From the NCBI RefSeq assembly GCF_022200785.1, contig NZ_CP087585.1, positions 620,001 through 684,000 of the forward strand: DNA of 64,000 bases. The letters are read 5' to 3'. A program made the position numbers and the translations under genes. The stretch comes from Pedobacter mucosus. Lineage in GTDB: Bacteria > Bacteroidota > Bacteroidia > Sphingobacteriales > Sphingobacteriaceae. Of the stretch, positions 1-10,031 are shown one piece after another (position 1 is the stretch's first letter; the number at the start of each line of letters is the position of its first letter). A model generated the notes under the pieces. It saw only the letters and a list, made by a program, of their open reading frames with translations, made no database searches and was not told the origin of the DNA.

Positions 1-1
1 T

Positions 2-556
2 GCCGATTTTGTTAAGGATAATCTAACCATTCGCAATACAACGGAAAGGGTTAGAAAAGCCTCCATTGGGCAATATCCAAAAGCAGTAATTCTTTCCTGT
101 CTGGATTCGAGGGTTCCGGTTGAGGATATTTTTCACAGCGGAATCGGGAATCTTTTTGTTGCAAGGGTGGCAGGTAATATTGTAAACAATGATATCCTTG
201 GCAGTATGGAATATGCGTGCAAAGTATCTGGAGCCAAGCTGGTTCTTGTTTTGGGCCATGAATATTGTGGTGCAATTAAATCTGCGATAGATGGTGTGAA
301 GCTTGGAAATATTACCGGTTTACTTGATAAGATAAAACCTGCGGTGATCAAAATGAATAACACCTACAAGGGCGAGAAAAAATCTACCAATCCCCAGTTT
401 GTAGAAGCCGTTTGCGATGAGAACGTAAGGCTTGCTATAACGGAAATACGCAAGCGTAGTCCGATTTTAAAAGAGATGGAAATTAAAAAAGAAATCTTAA
501 TTGTTGGTGGCGTTTATGATATGAAAACAGGGAAGGTGGAGCTGTTTAATCCATGA
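2..556 (+). CDS. Beta-class carbonic anhydrase, 5' end cut off by the window
   Basis: Reversible hydration of CO2 to bicarbonate. The frame is open from base 2, so the start lies outside the window; about 184 residues remain. Visible zinc-site motifs are C-L-D-S-R near base 110, where Cys is a zinc ligand and Asp-Arg the catalytic dyad, and H-E-Y-C near base 258, giving the His and second Cys ligands. The C-terminal I-V-G-G-V-Y-D-M-K-T-G-K-V is typical of the family. Only the N-terminus is missing, so any signal peptide cannot be judged. The family assignment is firm; physiological role is not shown by the neighbours, which are an accessory patch. Confidence 0.93.
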   Translation, partial: ADFVKDNLTIRNTTERVRKASIGQYPKAVILSCLDSRVPVEDIFHSGIGNLFVARVAGNIVNNDILGSMEYACKVSGAKLVLVLGHEYCGAIKSAIDGVKLGNITGLLDKIKPAVIKMNNTYKGEKKSTNPQFVEAVCDENVRLAITEIRKRSPILKEMEIKKEILIVGGVYDMKTGKVELFNP

Positions 557-1243
557 TGTTTTAAAATAGCTTCAATACCCATTAATCCCTTTTTTTTGAT
601 TTTATTGTGCAATCAATTTTACTACCTAGGCAATAGGTTAATTGGAATTGGTTTTGGTTACTAAGTTTAAAATATAATTAATGTTGTTTTGAAAACGAAC
701 GTTCAAGCAGCAATGGCAGCCAGCAGTCCCGCTAATAGCCCATAGTCTTCCCCGAAGAAAAATCGGGTCCGGGCTATCTGGCAATATCGGGTTTAACAAA
801 CAAGGTTTTCTCGCTTCTATAGTCTAAGCATGCTCGTTATATTAAGCAGCGACCAACAAATCTGTCGCGAATTGAAGAGGCTTATGCAGCAACCGTAAGC
901 TTTGGCGTTTGCTAAATGAATTGAAAGCCAATTTTAAAGGCCTCGCTGCGAACCCTTATGTAGGTGTGCTCGAGGTGAGGTGTTTGGATAAACTGAAATC
1001 ATGCGGGTAATACCAATAAATTTTGGTTAAGCATCAGATGGCTATGTAGAAAGGGGATATGGATTCTGCGGAGGGCTTGTGGAGGAATATCGGGGCTATC
1101 GGTTGCCGTAGGGGTGATCTGATCAGCATTAAAGATTAGAATATCCTCTGTAAGCTTAAGAAACGTGGGCTATATTCTGTTACAAATGGACGCTTTTGAC
1201 AAAAGATCAAAACCCTTAATTTTAACTGAACCTGTTGTTATAC
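557..1243. other. Gene-free accessory stretch with decayed sequence
   Basis: No credible ORF. An imperfect hairpin with atagccc/gggctat ends lies near 737-778. Around 830-960 and 1020-1200 short open stretches interrupted by stops suggest decayed coding DNA, but no family could be recognised. The right end holds the first copy of a 75-bp direct repeat. Confidence 0.5.
1150..1224 (+). repeat. 75-bp direct repeat, copy 1
   Basis: About 85 percent identical to 2031-2105, at an offset of exactly 881 bp without gaps. Both begin gtaagcttaagaaacgtggg and end aacccttaatttta. The two copies bracket the 209-aa gene at 1244-1873. Read in one frame, both copies give C-K-L-K-K-R-G-L-Y-S-V, so they may be the duplicated tail of a lost gene. 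Confidence 0.8.
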
Positions 1244-1873
1244 CTAGCCATTTTTTAGATCACGAGGTTTCAAGTCTACCGCCTTTAAAGCTTGTATAAA
1301 TATTGTTAATTCCGTAATAATCTGGTCGAAATTTTCCCCATCAGCTTTTTTGATTTCAAGAACTTTTGACGAACTGCCAAGCCCAAAGTATATATCTTCC
1401 TTTTCGAAGGATTTAAAAGTCTGCTTGTAAGTCTGGTCGTCTAACTCTTTTACATCAGTTAATACAGTAAATCCAATTCTCTTTTTGTCAGTTTCGTTTA
1501 TAGGATGTATTTGTACTTGGAAACCTTCATATCTTCCTGTCAGAATTTCTTCAGTGAAACGCCATGTGTTATTTTTTCCTAAAAAGTCCTTCTGAAAGCC
1601 AAGTTTATACTCGAATTCGCTGTATGGATAATTTTTTAAAATCTTTTTTTTTCTATAAAAGGAGTAATAACCAGATAAGAAAGCTAAAATAAGGACTATA
1701 ATCCCCACATACAGCCCTATTGTCAGCGGTATAAATATTTTTTCTAAGGGAGAATAAGTCTTTGGGGAGTCAACGAAGAAGAGTAGAAACCACATGAAGC
1801 AAGTCATTACAGTCACAGGTATTAAAAAAATGTATTTGAATTTCTTAAGATTCAGTTTTATAAATTGTTGCAT
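1244..1873 (-). CDS. Hypothetical membrane protein, 209 aa
   Basis: No family recognised. Two hydrophobic segments at about residues 13-35 and 46-68 are separated by a short linker rich in Pro and Ser. A soluble C-terminal half of about 130 residues follows, mixed in charge and without Cys motifs. Topology suggests two membrane spans with the large domain on one face. It stands alone on the minus strand between two copies of a direct repeat and has no operon partner. The sequence is AT-rich with long A/T runs. The reading frame is full length with ATG and looks coding, but function is unknown; cassette-like cargo is a possibility. Confidence 0.6.
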   Translation of the reverse strand: MQQFIKLNLKKFKYIFLIPVTVMTCFMWFLLFFVDSPKTYSPLEKIFIPLTIGLYVGIIVLILAFLSGYYSFYRKKKILKNYPYSEFEYKLGFQKDFLGKNNTWRFTEEILTGRYEGFQVQIHPINETDKKRIGFTVLTDVKELDDQTYKQTFKSFEKEDIYFGLGSSSKVLEIKKADGENFDQIITELTIFIQALKAVDLKPRDLKNG

Positions 1874-2346
1874 GTCTTATGGTTGGGCATAACGGTTTGC
1901 AGGTTTAAGTTGGGCCTTGATTAACCCGCACCGAATACCCACGGCACTAAACTAATTAAATAACTTGAAATTCTCGAGTTCGCACTTTCCCGAAGCTTAA
2001 CTTGCGCCTGTTGTCGAGTGTATAGCCCCCGTAAGCTTAAGAAACGTGGGCTATATTCTGTCGCAAATGAACGCATTTAACCAGAGCTCAAAACCCTTAA
2101 TTTTAGGATAAACAATTAGTTGAAAATCTAGCAAAACTTTTTACCCTAAAGTAATCTCAGGCACTGATCTAGATAAAGTGCATCAAAGCTTTTACGGATC
2201 TGTTGCATTTGTAGTAATTAGATCACAAGCGAGACGCTTGCGCTAGATGGGGGAAATAGCATTCCGTCAGCCGAATATAGTACAAAGCTAAATAGTAGCA
2301 CAAGTGTTGAGCCCATATTCGTCAGCCGCCATAATGCCAATGCAAT
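1874..2346. other. Gene-free accessory stretch, contains repeat copy 2
   Basis: No convincing gene. It holds the second 75-bp repeat and a segment near 2220-2345 (gcgagacgcttgcgctag and following) resembling debris of mobile or cassette DNA. I could not match it to a named element. Confidence 0.45.
2031..2105 (+). repeat. 75-bp direct repeat, copy 2
   Basis: Partner of 1150-1224, offset 881 bp. The first 31 bases are identical and the remainder carries scattered substitutions, so the duplication is not recent. Confidence 0.8.
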
Positions 2347-2356
2347 GTTAGCGGTA
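2347..2356 (+). repeat. 10-bp inverted repeat, left arm
   Basis: gttagcggta at 2347-2356 is the exact reverse complement of taccgctaac at 2943-2952. The arms closely flank the 191-aa gene; the left arm overlaps its stop codon. The gttag/ctaac ends resemble the simple ends of integron attC sites, but no full attC fold or integrase is seen. Confidence 0.6.
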
Positions 2357-2923
2357 GTTTTTTTCGGCGTCTGCTGCAAATTCTCGCAATTTTGGGTCTC
2401 TTGTTTCGTCAATTGCAATTCGTCTGATTAATTCCATATGTTTTTCCTTGTCATAACGCAAAAGTCCTAAAATGCATTCTGCATATGTTAAGAAGAAGTC
2501 GCCACGCTCTTCTAATTTTTCCAACTGTATTTTTTCTGTCGTTTCTGATTCGTAGAATTTCAACAAGTTGGCTGCTTTCCAAGAAATTTCACCTGTGTTG
2601 TCGAGAATCCAAACTCGTAATTTGTCAATTAGATTTTCTGGAATGTCAATCTCGTCATTTACAGAACTTTCGTCCAACAAATTTATTACTGCGTATAAAA
2701 AATCAGTCAACCAAACGTCGCCTTTGTCTGATAAACTTATTGTCAATAGAAGTGGATTAATAAAAGTTGAATTCTTTAAGTCGCTTAAAAGAGAGGCAAA
2801 TTTGTTAGTGTCCTTTATTTTGTCTGGCTTGGAAATTAATTCTTTCAACTCGGCTTCAAGTGTCCCGAAATTGTCAACTAACAAGTCATAAAGAATTTCA
2901 AGTTTTTTGTCGATGTCTGTCAT
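2348..2923 (-). CDS. Hypothetical acidic helical protein, 191 aa
   Basis: No family recognised with confidence. The protein is predicted soluble and largely helical, acidic in its middle, with Leu-rich helices and a C-terminal segment (R-D-P-K-L-R-E-F-A-A-D-A) that resembles HEAT-like repeat proteins. It lacks Cys motifs and a signal peptide. The gene sits exactly between perfect 10-bp inverted repeats (2347-2356 and 2943-2952), has no partner gene and lies in an accessory patch, so it looks like mobile cargo. A role as an immunity-type protein is possible but nothing in the sequence proves it. Confidence 0.6.
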   Translation of the reverse strand: MTDIDKKLEILYDLLVDNFGTLEAELKELISKPDKIKDTNKFASLLSDLKNSTFINPLLLTISLSDKGDVWLTDFLYAVINLLDESSVNDEIDIPENLIDKLRVWILDNTGEISWKAANLLKFYESETTEKIQLEKLEERGDFFLTYAECILGLLRYDKEKHMELIRRIAIDETRDPKLREFAADAEKNYR

Positions 2924-2942
2924 TGTTGGTTGGTCGTAAAAT

Positions 2943-2952
2943 TACCGCTAAC
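2943..2952 (-). repeat. 10-bp inverted repeat, right arm
   Basis: taccgctaac, exact inverse of 2347-2356, 20 bp upstream of the start codon of the 191-aa gene. Confidence 0.6.
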
Positions 2953-3380
2953 TTCTAAATACACGCAACTATCTATGCTCAAATATGATCTAGATACTTT
3001 TAAAGCATCTAATTATTGCGTATTTTAAATAGTCTTTATTTGTGTATAAATGTATATAAACATTTAAATAGATAGGAGATTGAGCATAATTGTTAATTTA
3101 GGTCAGCAAGATATTAATTTTTTATTGAGTTTTATTAGTCAATAATTAGAGTGGATTATCAATTATCACCTCAAATTTGTGTAATAATATTTCCCCACAA
3201 TCAAATCTCTAAGGTTCTGTAAGATAAATCAATAATGAACAAATAAATACGGGAACCGTGATTAATAAATTCTATTGGAGTATATCTAAAATTTCCTTTT
3301 GCCGACGCACATATATCTTGAGACACATTAGCAATACCGCAAGTATTTAGGATAATTAAGACCCTCTAACAAAAAACCAT
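2953..3380. other. AT-rich intergenic stretch
   Basis: I see no gene, RNA or clear hairpin here. It separates the accessory patch from the AraC regulator and is very rich in A and T. Confidence 0.5.
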
Positions 3381-4208
3381 CTACCCCAACCTTGCCCTAA
3401 AATCGCTAGGCGTCACGCCCAATACTTTTTTAACATACCGTGTAAAAAAAGACGTACTGCTAAACTGCATTTCATCAGCAATTTCGGCAATATTCAAATG
3501 CCTATTTTGCAGCAACAGCATAAGCCTTTCTTTAACGTGACTATGTATCCAATCGGATGCGGTGCGATCGGAGTGGATTTTGCAAAGGTAGTTGAGGTAT
3601 TTCGGCGTAATGTTCAACTCATTGGCGTAAAACTGCACTTCCCTTTTGGTAAGGCAATGCTGTTGTAGGAGTTGTATAAACTGTTCATAGAGCGTTCCGG
3701 TTTGCAAACTATGTCGGCGGCGTTCATATTCGTTTGCAAAGCTATGCCACATTTCCAGGATAAACAGGCGCATCTGTAACTTCAAGGCTTCCTCATAAAA
3801 GCGGTGTTCCGTTTCCTGGAAACGAAGGTGTAGCCAATTGAAATTATTTAAAATTTTATCTTTTTCGGCTTTAGAATTAATGTCTTTAACAGGATGTACC
3901 CTGGAATGGAGCTGCGCATTGATGCTCCAACCCTGATCGGGAACATTATCGATTAGGAAATTTTTCTCCACTAGTAAAATTGTTGCCTTAAAATCTTTCG
4001 ATACTTCTATCAACGCCCAATTGCTTTCGGCAAACCAAAATAAAAATTGGCCAGATTTGCAGACCATCTGCTGGTCGTTGAAAATAAAATCCAATCGTCC
4101 ACTATGGCAATACAGGTGAACGTGGTACCTTTTCAGGAGTCTCTCGGTCGCCTCATCAATGCTGACGAGCGATAATAATAATACTCTTGAAACAGGCATT
4201 TCACTCAT
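3381..4208 (-). CDS. AraC-family transcriptional regulator, 275 aa
   Basis: Sensor-type N-terminal half of about 170 residues without a clear ligand motif, followed by a C-terminal pair of helix-turn-helix motifs. The first is around residues 180-215 (Q-F-Y-A-N-E-L-N-I-T-P-K-Y-L) and the second around 230-270 (I-A-E-I-A-D-E-M-Q-F-S-S-T-S-F-F-T-R-Y). The G-V-T-P-S-D-F-R end is the AraC hallmark. It is divergent from the acetyltransferase-cupin-CMD operon beginning at 4312, across a 100-bp gap, so it probably controls that operon. Family firm; effector unknown. Confidence 0.9.
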   Translation of the reverse strand: MSEMPVSRVLLLSLVSIDEATERLLKRYHVHLYCHSGRLDFIFNDQQMVCKSGQFLFWFAESNWALIEVSKDFKATILLVEKNFLIDNVPDQGWSINAQLHSRVHPVKDINSKAEKDKILNNFNWLHLRFQETEHRFYEEALKLQMRLFILEMWHSFANEYERRRHSLQTGTLYEQFIQLLQQHCLTKREVQFYANELNITPKYLNYLCKIHSDRTASDWIHSHVKERLMLLLQNRHLNIAEIADEMQFSSTSFFTRYVKKVLGVTPSDFRARLG

Positions 4209-4311
4209 CTGCTAAAATTTGAAGTTAAATTAAGCAATATTTGACATTTTCAGCGTAAATAGTGCCATAAATCAGAACTAAATTGGTCGGAAATTTGGTA
4301 TTTATACGAAT

Positions 4312-4893
4312 ATGGATAATTCAGTTAATTCAATCTTTGATGATTTAAAAAATGGGGAAACGATTACCTCAGCCCATCCCCAACAGGCACAACTTAGAGC
4401 ATCATCTTATGCGACTATCAAATTGGTACAGCAGATGAACAATAGTGCCGATCCGGTTATTATTAATGAAATTCTTGGTAAAATTATTGGGAAAGAGATA
4501 GGGGAAACGGTAGCTGTTTTTCCGCCACTGTACATTAATAACGGGGAAAACTTAAGCATCGGGCAGCATGTTTTCATTAACTTCGATTGTACCTTTTTAA
4601 CTTTAGGTGGGATTGAAATTGAGGATAATGTACTTATTGGTCCGAAGGTAAGTCTACTTTCAGAAGGGCATCCTTTGACGGCGGCAGACCGGGGTACATT
4701 GGTGCCGGGTAAAATCCACATTAAAAAAAATGCCTGGATTGGCGCCAATGCGATCATTTTACCAGGCGTAACCATTGGCGAAAATGCGGTGGTTGCCGCA
4801 GGGGCGGTGGTTGCTAAAAATGTTGATGATAATACGTTAGTGGGCGGGGTGCCTGCAAAGTTTATAAAACAAATTAACACGACCGACAAATGA
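4312..4893 (+). CDS. Hexapeptide-repeat sugar O-acetyltransferase (Maa/LacA/NodL type)
   Basis: Acetyl-CoA dependent O-acetyltransferase, acceptor unknown. The 193 residues match the family's usual length. An N-terminal Maa-type helical region (residues 1-55) is followed by left-handed beta-helix repeats, with L-S-I-G-Q-H-V-F-I-N and I-G-A-N-A-I-I-L-P-G-V-T-I-G visible. The loop histidine of E-G-H-P is the likely catalytic base. It is the first gene of an operon: it overlaps the cupin gene by 4 bp (ATGA). Together with the cupin and CMD genes this looks like a small redox or detoxification unit rather than sugar metabolism. Confidence 0.9.
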   Translation: MDNSVNSIFDDLKNGETITSAHPQQAQLRASSYATIKLVQQMNNSADPVIINEILGKIIGKEIGETVAVFPPLYINNGENLSIGQHVFINFDCTFLTLGGIEIEDNVLIGPKVSLLSEGHPLTAADRGTLVPGKIHIKKNAWIGANAIILPGVTIGENAVVAAGAVVAKNVDDNTLVGGVPAKFIKQINTTDK

Positions 4894-5411
4894 AAAAATT
4901 GATCATATTGGCCGTGATGGCCTCCTTTGGTTCGCTCCAGTTAAGCGCACAAACAAAACCTGAAAAAACAAAAAATAAAATGAATAAAGAAATTCCAAAA
5001 ATCAGCGATTTCCCAACGGGGGAAGAAAATACAGGCTTTGCCAAATATTTTACGGGCAAATCTTACCTGGCACCTTTAACCAATAATAAGAATCTGAATG
5101 TGCCGCTGGCCAATGTAACTTTTGAGCCGGGTTGTAGAAACAATTGGCACAGCCATACTGGTGGTCAGTTATTAATTGTAGTTGGCGGCGAAGGTTTGTA
5201 CCAGGAGCGGGGGAAAGCAGCAAGACATTTAAAGGTTGGTGATGTTGTAGAAATTGCCCCGAACGTAGAACATTGGCATGGCGCAACGGCTAGCAGTTGG
5301 TTTGCTCACCTTGCTACCAACGGTAATCCTGCTACCAACGAAAACAATTGGCTGGAGGCGGTAAGCGATGAAGAATATAAAATTGCCAACGATCAGAATC
5401 CTAAAAAATGA
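4890..5411 (+). CDS. Exported cupin-domain protein, 173 aa
   Basis: A signal peptide (residues 1-20, ending L-S-A-Q) precedes a single cupin barrel. Metal-binding motif 1 is H-S-H-T-G-G-Q near residue 86 and motif 2 is P-N-V-E-H-W-H-G near residue 129, so a mononuclear metal site with His ligands is intact. The family includes quercetinase-like dioxygenases and proteins commonly paired with carboxymuconolactone decarboxylase. The gene overlaps both neighbours by 4 bp (ATGA junctions), so the three are translationally coupled. Export to the periplasm is inferred from the signal; substrate unknown. Confidence 0.85.
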   Translation: MKKLIILAVMASFGSLQLSAQTKPEKTKNKMNKEIPKISDFPTGEENTGFAKYFTGKSYLAPLTNNKNLNVPLANVTFEPGCRNNWHSHTGGQLLIVVGGEGLYQERGKAARHLKVGDVVEIAPNVEHWHGATASSWFAHLATNGNPATNENNWLEAVSDEEYKIANDQNPKK

Positions 5412-6457
5412 AAATAATCAGCTGGCAGGTTGGATTGCTGTTTTTATTATCCAACACCTTTATTTCCAACGTTAGCGCACAGGATATGTCAATTTTAACG
5501 AAACAGGAAAAAAGCCTTGCTGGCATTTCTGCTACAACGGCAACAGGCAATTTAGACTTGCTTAAAATTCAGTTAATAGAAGGATTGGGCAACGGACTGA
5601 CGGTTAATGAAATTAAGGAAACACTTACGCAATTGTATGCATACTGTGGTTTCCCACGAAGTTTGAACGCCATCAATACTTTTTCTGCTGTTTTAGCCGA
5701 TCGCAAAGCAAAAAACATTTCAGATCCCGAAGGCGAAAAGATTATTCAAAATACCGTAAAGGATAAGTATGAACAAGGGCGTAAAACTTTGGAGCAACTA
5801 TCTAAAACCCCACAAGCCAAGCCTGCGCCAGGTTTCGGCGAGTTTGCCCCGCGTATTGATGCTTTTTTAAAAGAACATTTATTCGCTGATATTTTTGCGA
5901 GTAAAGTGCTTGATTTCCGCAAGAGAGAACTGGTTACCATTTCTGCACTGGCTGCTATGGAAGGTGTAGAAAGTCAGTTGAAATCCCATATTAGCATGGG
6001 TAGAAACACAGGAATTACAGATGCGCAACTGGAAGAACTGAGCGTTGTTATTCAGAAAACGGTCAGCACGACCCAAGCGAATACCTTATTAAGGAATATT
6101 GATAAACCTATTCTTGCCGTGATCAAACCTGATATGATGATTCGTATTTCTGAAATAGAAATTGTTCCAGAACATCTGGAAGAATACAAATCCATTTTAA
6201 AAGAAGAAGCAGCTGCATCTTTAATGAAGGAGCCGGGGGTGATTGCAATTTATCCAATGTTCCAAAAAGAAAATGCCACGCAACTGCGGATTGTAGAAAT
6301 TTATGCTGATAAAGCCGCTTATCAAGCTCATTTGCAAACACCTCACTTTCAAAAATATAAAACAACGACCTTAAAAATGGTAAAGGATTTAAAATTGGTT
6401 GATATGGAAAGTTTGGATAAGGATACGATGAAATCGATATTCAGAAAGTTGGAATAA
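5408..6457 (+). CDS. Carboxymuconolactone decarboxylase-family protein fused to an ABM-like domain
   Basis: The 349 residues contain a signal peptide (ending N-V-S-A-Q near residue 25) and two CMD/AhpD-like helical repeats. The first is at about 35-115 (Y-A-Y-C-G-F-P-R-S-L-N-A) and the second at about 140-225 (R-K-R-E-L-V-T-I-S-A-L-A). A C-terminal ferredoxin-like ABM domain follows at about 245-330 (I-R-I-S-E-I-E-I-V-P-E-H-L). Only the first repeat has a Cys, and the CxxC of AhpD is absent, so peroxidase activity is doubtful. It overlaps the cupin gene by 4 bp and ends the operon. An exported CMD-ABM fusion is uncommon to my knowledge. Confidence 0.85.
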   Translation: MKIISWQVGLLFLLSNTFISNVSAQDMSILTKQEKSLAGISATTATGNLDLLKIQLIEGLGNGLTVNEIKETLTQLYAYCGFPRSLNAINTFSAVLADRKAKNISDPEGEKIIQNTVKDKYEQGRKTLEQLSKTPQAKPAPGFGEFAPRIDAFLKEHLFADIFASKVLDFRKRELVTISALAAMEGVESQLKSHISMGRNTGITDAQLEELSVVIQKTVSTTQANTLLRNIDKPILAVIKPDMMIRISEIEIVPEHLEEYKSILKEEAAASLMKEPGVIAIYPMFQKENATQLRIVEIYADKAAYQAHLQTPHFQKYKTTTLKMVKDLKLVDMESLDKDTMKSIFRKLE

Positions 6458-6631
6458 AACGGCGCTATTATTTATTGTTGAGATTGATTGTGAAAAGAAA
6501 CTAAATGTTGATGCGTTTATTGTGATGAGTACAAATAACTCTAAAACCGATAATTCGTAATTGTTGTATTTCTAGATTTATTTCGAAATGCCAATAACAG
6601 TTTTGGCTATATTCGTGTTAGGAAACCTGAC

Positions 6632-7513
6632 ATGCTGCCAATGAAAATTTTTAAAGATTTCGCTACCTATAATGAATCCCTGGGCATTGCAGCACCATTG
6701 GATAATGATATAGATGTGGGCTATTATGATCCACCAAACATCGTGTTGGCAACGGAGCCAGTACAGGTTGATTTTTACAGAATTTCTATTAAAATAAAAT
6801 ATAAACGCAAATCAACTCCGTTAAGGGAACCTGAGACCGCAATTTTTTTTAATAGCCCAGACCTTGTTATACCACCCGGATGGGATGCCGAACCAACTTA
6901 TACCGGGATGTATCTACAGCTTTCTAAAAAAGTGATTGAAGAAAATAGGTTTCTATTTAAAACCTATCTTGATTATGGCCAACATGAAGCGCTGTTTTTG
7001 AAAGATGAGGAAGTTGAAGAAATCAAGGATGTTTTCCGGCTTATGCTCAACTATTATGAAGAGGAAAAAAAACATTTTGCTGTGCTTTTGTCTTATGTGA
7101 ATGTATTGATTTGTTTAGTGGAGGCATTTTACAAAAGGCAGTTTTCTACCGATCCTAAGCAATATAATCGGATAGTGAGTGATTTTCAACAAGGATTAGT
7201 TGATTATTATAACCAACCGGTTAAACGGCTTCCAACTGTGCTTTATTTCGCCGAAAAACTTGGCTTGACTTCTAATTACCTTGGTGATATCGTTAAACAC
7301 TTTACACATAAATCAGCATTGGAGAATATCCACGAATTTGTGATCAAAAAAGCCAAAGAACTGCTGGCTAAAAATGCGGAAATGAATACAACGCAAGTGG
7401 CTTATGAGTTGGGTTTTGAATATCCCAATTACTTTTCTAAGTTCTTCAAAAAAATGGTCGGATCCACTCCAAAAGAATATCGAACGAAACTGGACACCAA
7501 ACTTCAAAATTAA
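6632..7513 (+). CDS. AraC-family transcriptional regulator, 293 aa
   Basis: An N-terminal cupin-like sensing domain (residues 1-170) carries V-I-P-P-G-W-D-A-E-P-T-Y-T-G near residue 85. A C-terminal AraC double helix-turn-helix follows, with V-L-Y-F-A-E-K-L-G-L-T-S-N-Y-L around 205 and V-A-Y-E-L-G-F-E-Y-P-N-Y-F-S-K-F-F around 255, ending G-S-T-P-K-E-Y-R. This layout is common in Bacteroidota next to aldo-keto reductase or SDR genes, which follow at 7635 and 8800; it likely controls them. Two in-frame ATGs 9 bp apart could serve as start; the first is used. Confidence 0.9.
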   Translation: MLPMKIFKDFATYNESLGIAAPLDNDIDVGYYDPPNIVLATEPVQVDFYRISIKIKYKRKSTPLREPETAIFFNSPDLVIPPGWDAEPTYTGMYLQLSKKVIEENRFLFKTYLDYGQHEALFLKDEEVEEIKDVFRLMLNYYEEEKKHFAVLLSYVNVLICLVEAFYKRQFSTDPKQYNRIVSDFQQGLVDYYNQPVKRLPTVLYFAEKLGLTSNYLGDIVKHFTHKSALENIHEFVIKKAKELLAKNAEMNTTQVAYELGFEYPNYFSKFFKKMVGSTPKEYRTKLDTKLQN

Positions 7514-7517
7514 TATC

Positions 7518-7543
7518 AAAACGCCTTCACAAGAGGCGTTTTT
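7518..7543 (+). terminator. Rho-independent terminator after the AraC gene
   Basis: Stem aaaacgcct / aggcgtttt with a 7-nt loop, followed by a short T run. It lies 5 bp past the stop codon of the regulator. Confidence 0.85.
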
Positions 7544-7607
7544 CGCTGATCAGTAATTTGTATCTTTTTTACTGGTAATCTGTTTCCATTCTCCTTTTCG
7601 CCTGTAA

Positions 7608-8774
<1,167 letters not shown>

Positions 8775-8799
8775 AGCGAAAGCTAAAAAAAATAAAATT

Positions 8800-9642
8800 A
8801 TGAAAGAAAACAAAGTTTGGCTAATCACCGGAGCAAGCAGTGGTATTGGATTGGAAATAAGCAAAGCAGCACTCAGTGCAGGGAATAAAGTTATTGCAAC
8901 CGGAAGAAATGCAGAAAAGGTAACAAAAAATCTTGGTGGTGCCAGCGATAATTTGCTGGTTCTACACATGGATGTTACAGATTTAGTGCAGATAAATGAA
9001 GGCGTAAATGCTGCAATTGAAAAATTCGGAACTATAGATGTACTGGTCAATAATGCAGGTGCCTTTTACGCTGGTTTTTTCGAGGAATTAAGCCCAAATC
9101 AAATGGAGCGGCAAATGGCTGTTAATCTTTTTGGTCCGATGAATGTGACAAGAGCCATTCTTCCGGTTATGCGGGCAAATAAATCCGGGCACATCATTAC
9201 CATTTCCTCTACTGCAGCATTAGTAGGGTATGAACTTTGTTCAGCCTATGCAGCATCCAAGTTTGGTGTAGAAGGATGGATGGAATCTTTAGCGATTGAA
9301 ATTGCACCATTTGGAATATCTACAACTATTGTAGAACCCGGGTTTTTCAGAACCAATTTATTGGAACCATCTTCAACAATTTGGAATGAATTGCATATTG
9401 CGGATTATGCAGAACGTATTGCAATGCTTCGTCCGGGATGGCAGGCAATGAGTGGAACCCAAGGCGGAGATCCGGCTAAGTTAGCAGCTGCGTTGTTACA
9501 GATTTCAGGTGAGGAAAATCCGCCAAAGCGTTGGATGGCAGGAGCCGATAGCATTTCTGAAGCGGAAAGAAAAGCGAAAGAATTATTAGAACAAGCTGAG
9601 GCTTATCGTCAATTATCTTCTTCTTTAGGATTTGAACAGTAA
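8800..9642 (+). CDS. Short-chain dehydrogenase/reductase, 280 aa
   Basis: Classical SDR with the Rossmann motif T-G-A-S-S-G-I-G at residues 10-17, N-N-A-G near 84, the catalytic Ser in I-T-I-S-S-T near 135 and Y-A-A-S-K near 151. The C-terminal extension to 280 residues is typical of the SDR type that starts W-L-I-T-G-A-S-S-G-I-G. It follows the Tat aldo-keto reductase by 25 bp on the same strand, so both are likely induced together by the upstream AraC protein. Substrate not deducible. Confidence 0.92.
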   Translation: MKENKVWLITGASSGIGLEISKAALSAGNKVIATGRNAEKVTKNLGGASDNLLVLHMDVTDLVQINEGVNAAIEKFGTIDVLVNNAGAFYAGFFEELSPNQMERQMAVNLFGPMNVTRAILPVMRANKSGHIITISSTAALVGYELCSAYAASKFGVEGWMESLAIEIAPFGISTTIVEPGFFRTNLLEPSSTIWNELHIADYAERIAMLRPGWQAMSGTQGGDPAKLAAALLQISGEENPPKRWMAGADSISEAERKAKELLEQAEAYRQLSSSLGFEQ

Positions 9643-9791
9643 TACCAACATCTTTCTCAATTGGTGGCAGATTAGGAGATTTATATAGTAATCTTAATTA
9701 TTTGCAAAAGATTTTAATCTTTATTATTATGCTTGCTCGGCGATGATTCACTTTTAAATATTTTTCTTACCCTCATATTTATAAAATAAAA

Positions 9792-9826
9792 ACGAGACAA
9801 ACAGCTTTAAAACTGATTTGTCTCGT
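9792..9826. repeat. Perfect 10-bp stem hairpin beside a tRNA-like scrap
   Basis: acgagacaaa (9792-9801) pairs with tttgtctcgt (9817-9826). On the minus strand the preceding bases end in gcttggagcac after agttcg, resembling a tRNA T-arm and acceptor 3' half. No complete tRNA fold is present. The hairpin could end transcription on either strand. Confidence 0.55.
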
Positions 9827-10031
9827 GAGGTGCTCCAAGCAAGACCATTAACGAACTTTTTTATAGATGATTTGAAACGGATTGCCGATTTAAAAATTTC
9901 ACAAAACTATACCTAATAAGTTCAAAGAAGAACTCAGTGAAAACACTCATGAATCAGACAAACTAGTAGCCTTCCCTGATAAGTTAAAGCAATATTTTGA
10001 GTTGAGAATATAATAAGAACAGAATTTATAA

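Noticed and set aside
9792..9826. Functional tRNA gene
   Set aside because: Only a T-arm and acceptor-like scrap is visible; D-arm and anticodon arm are absent.
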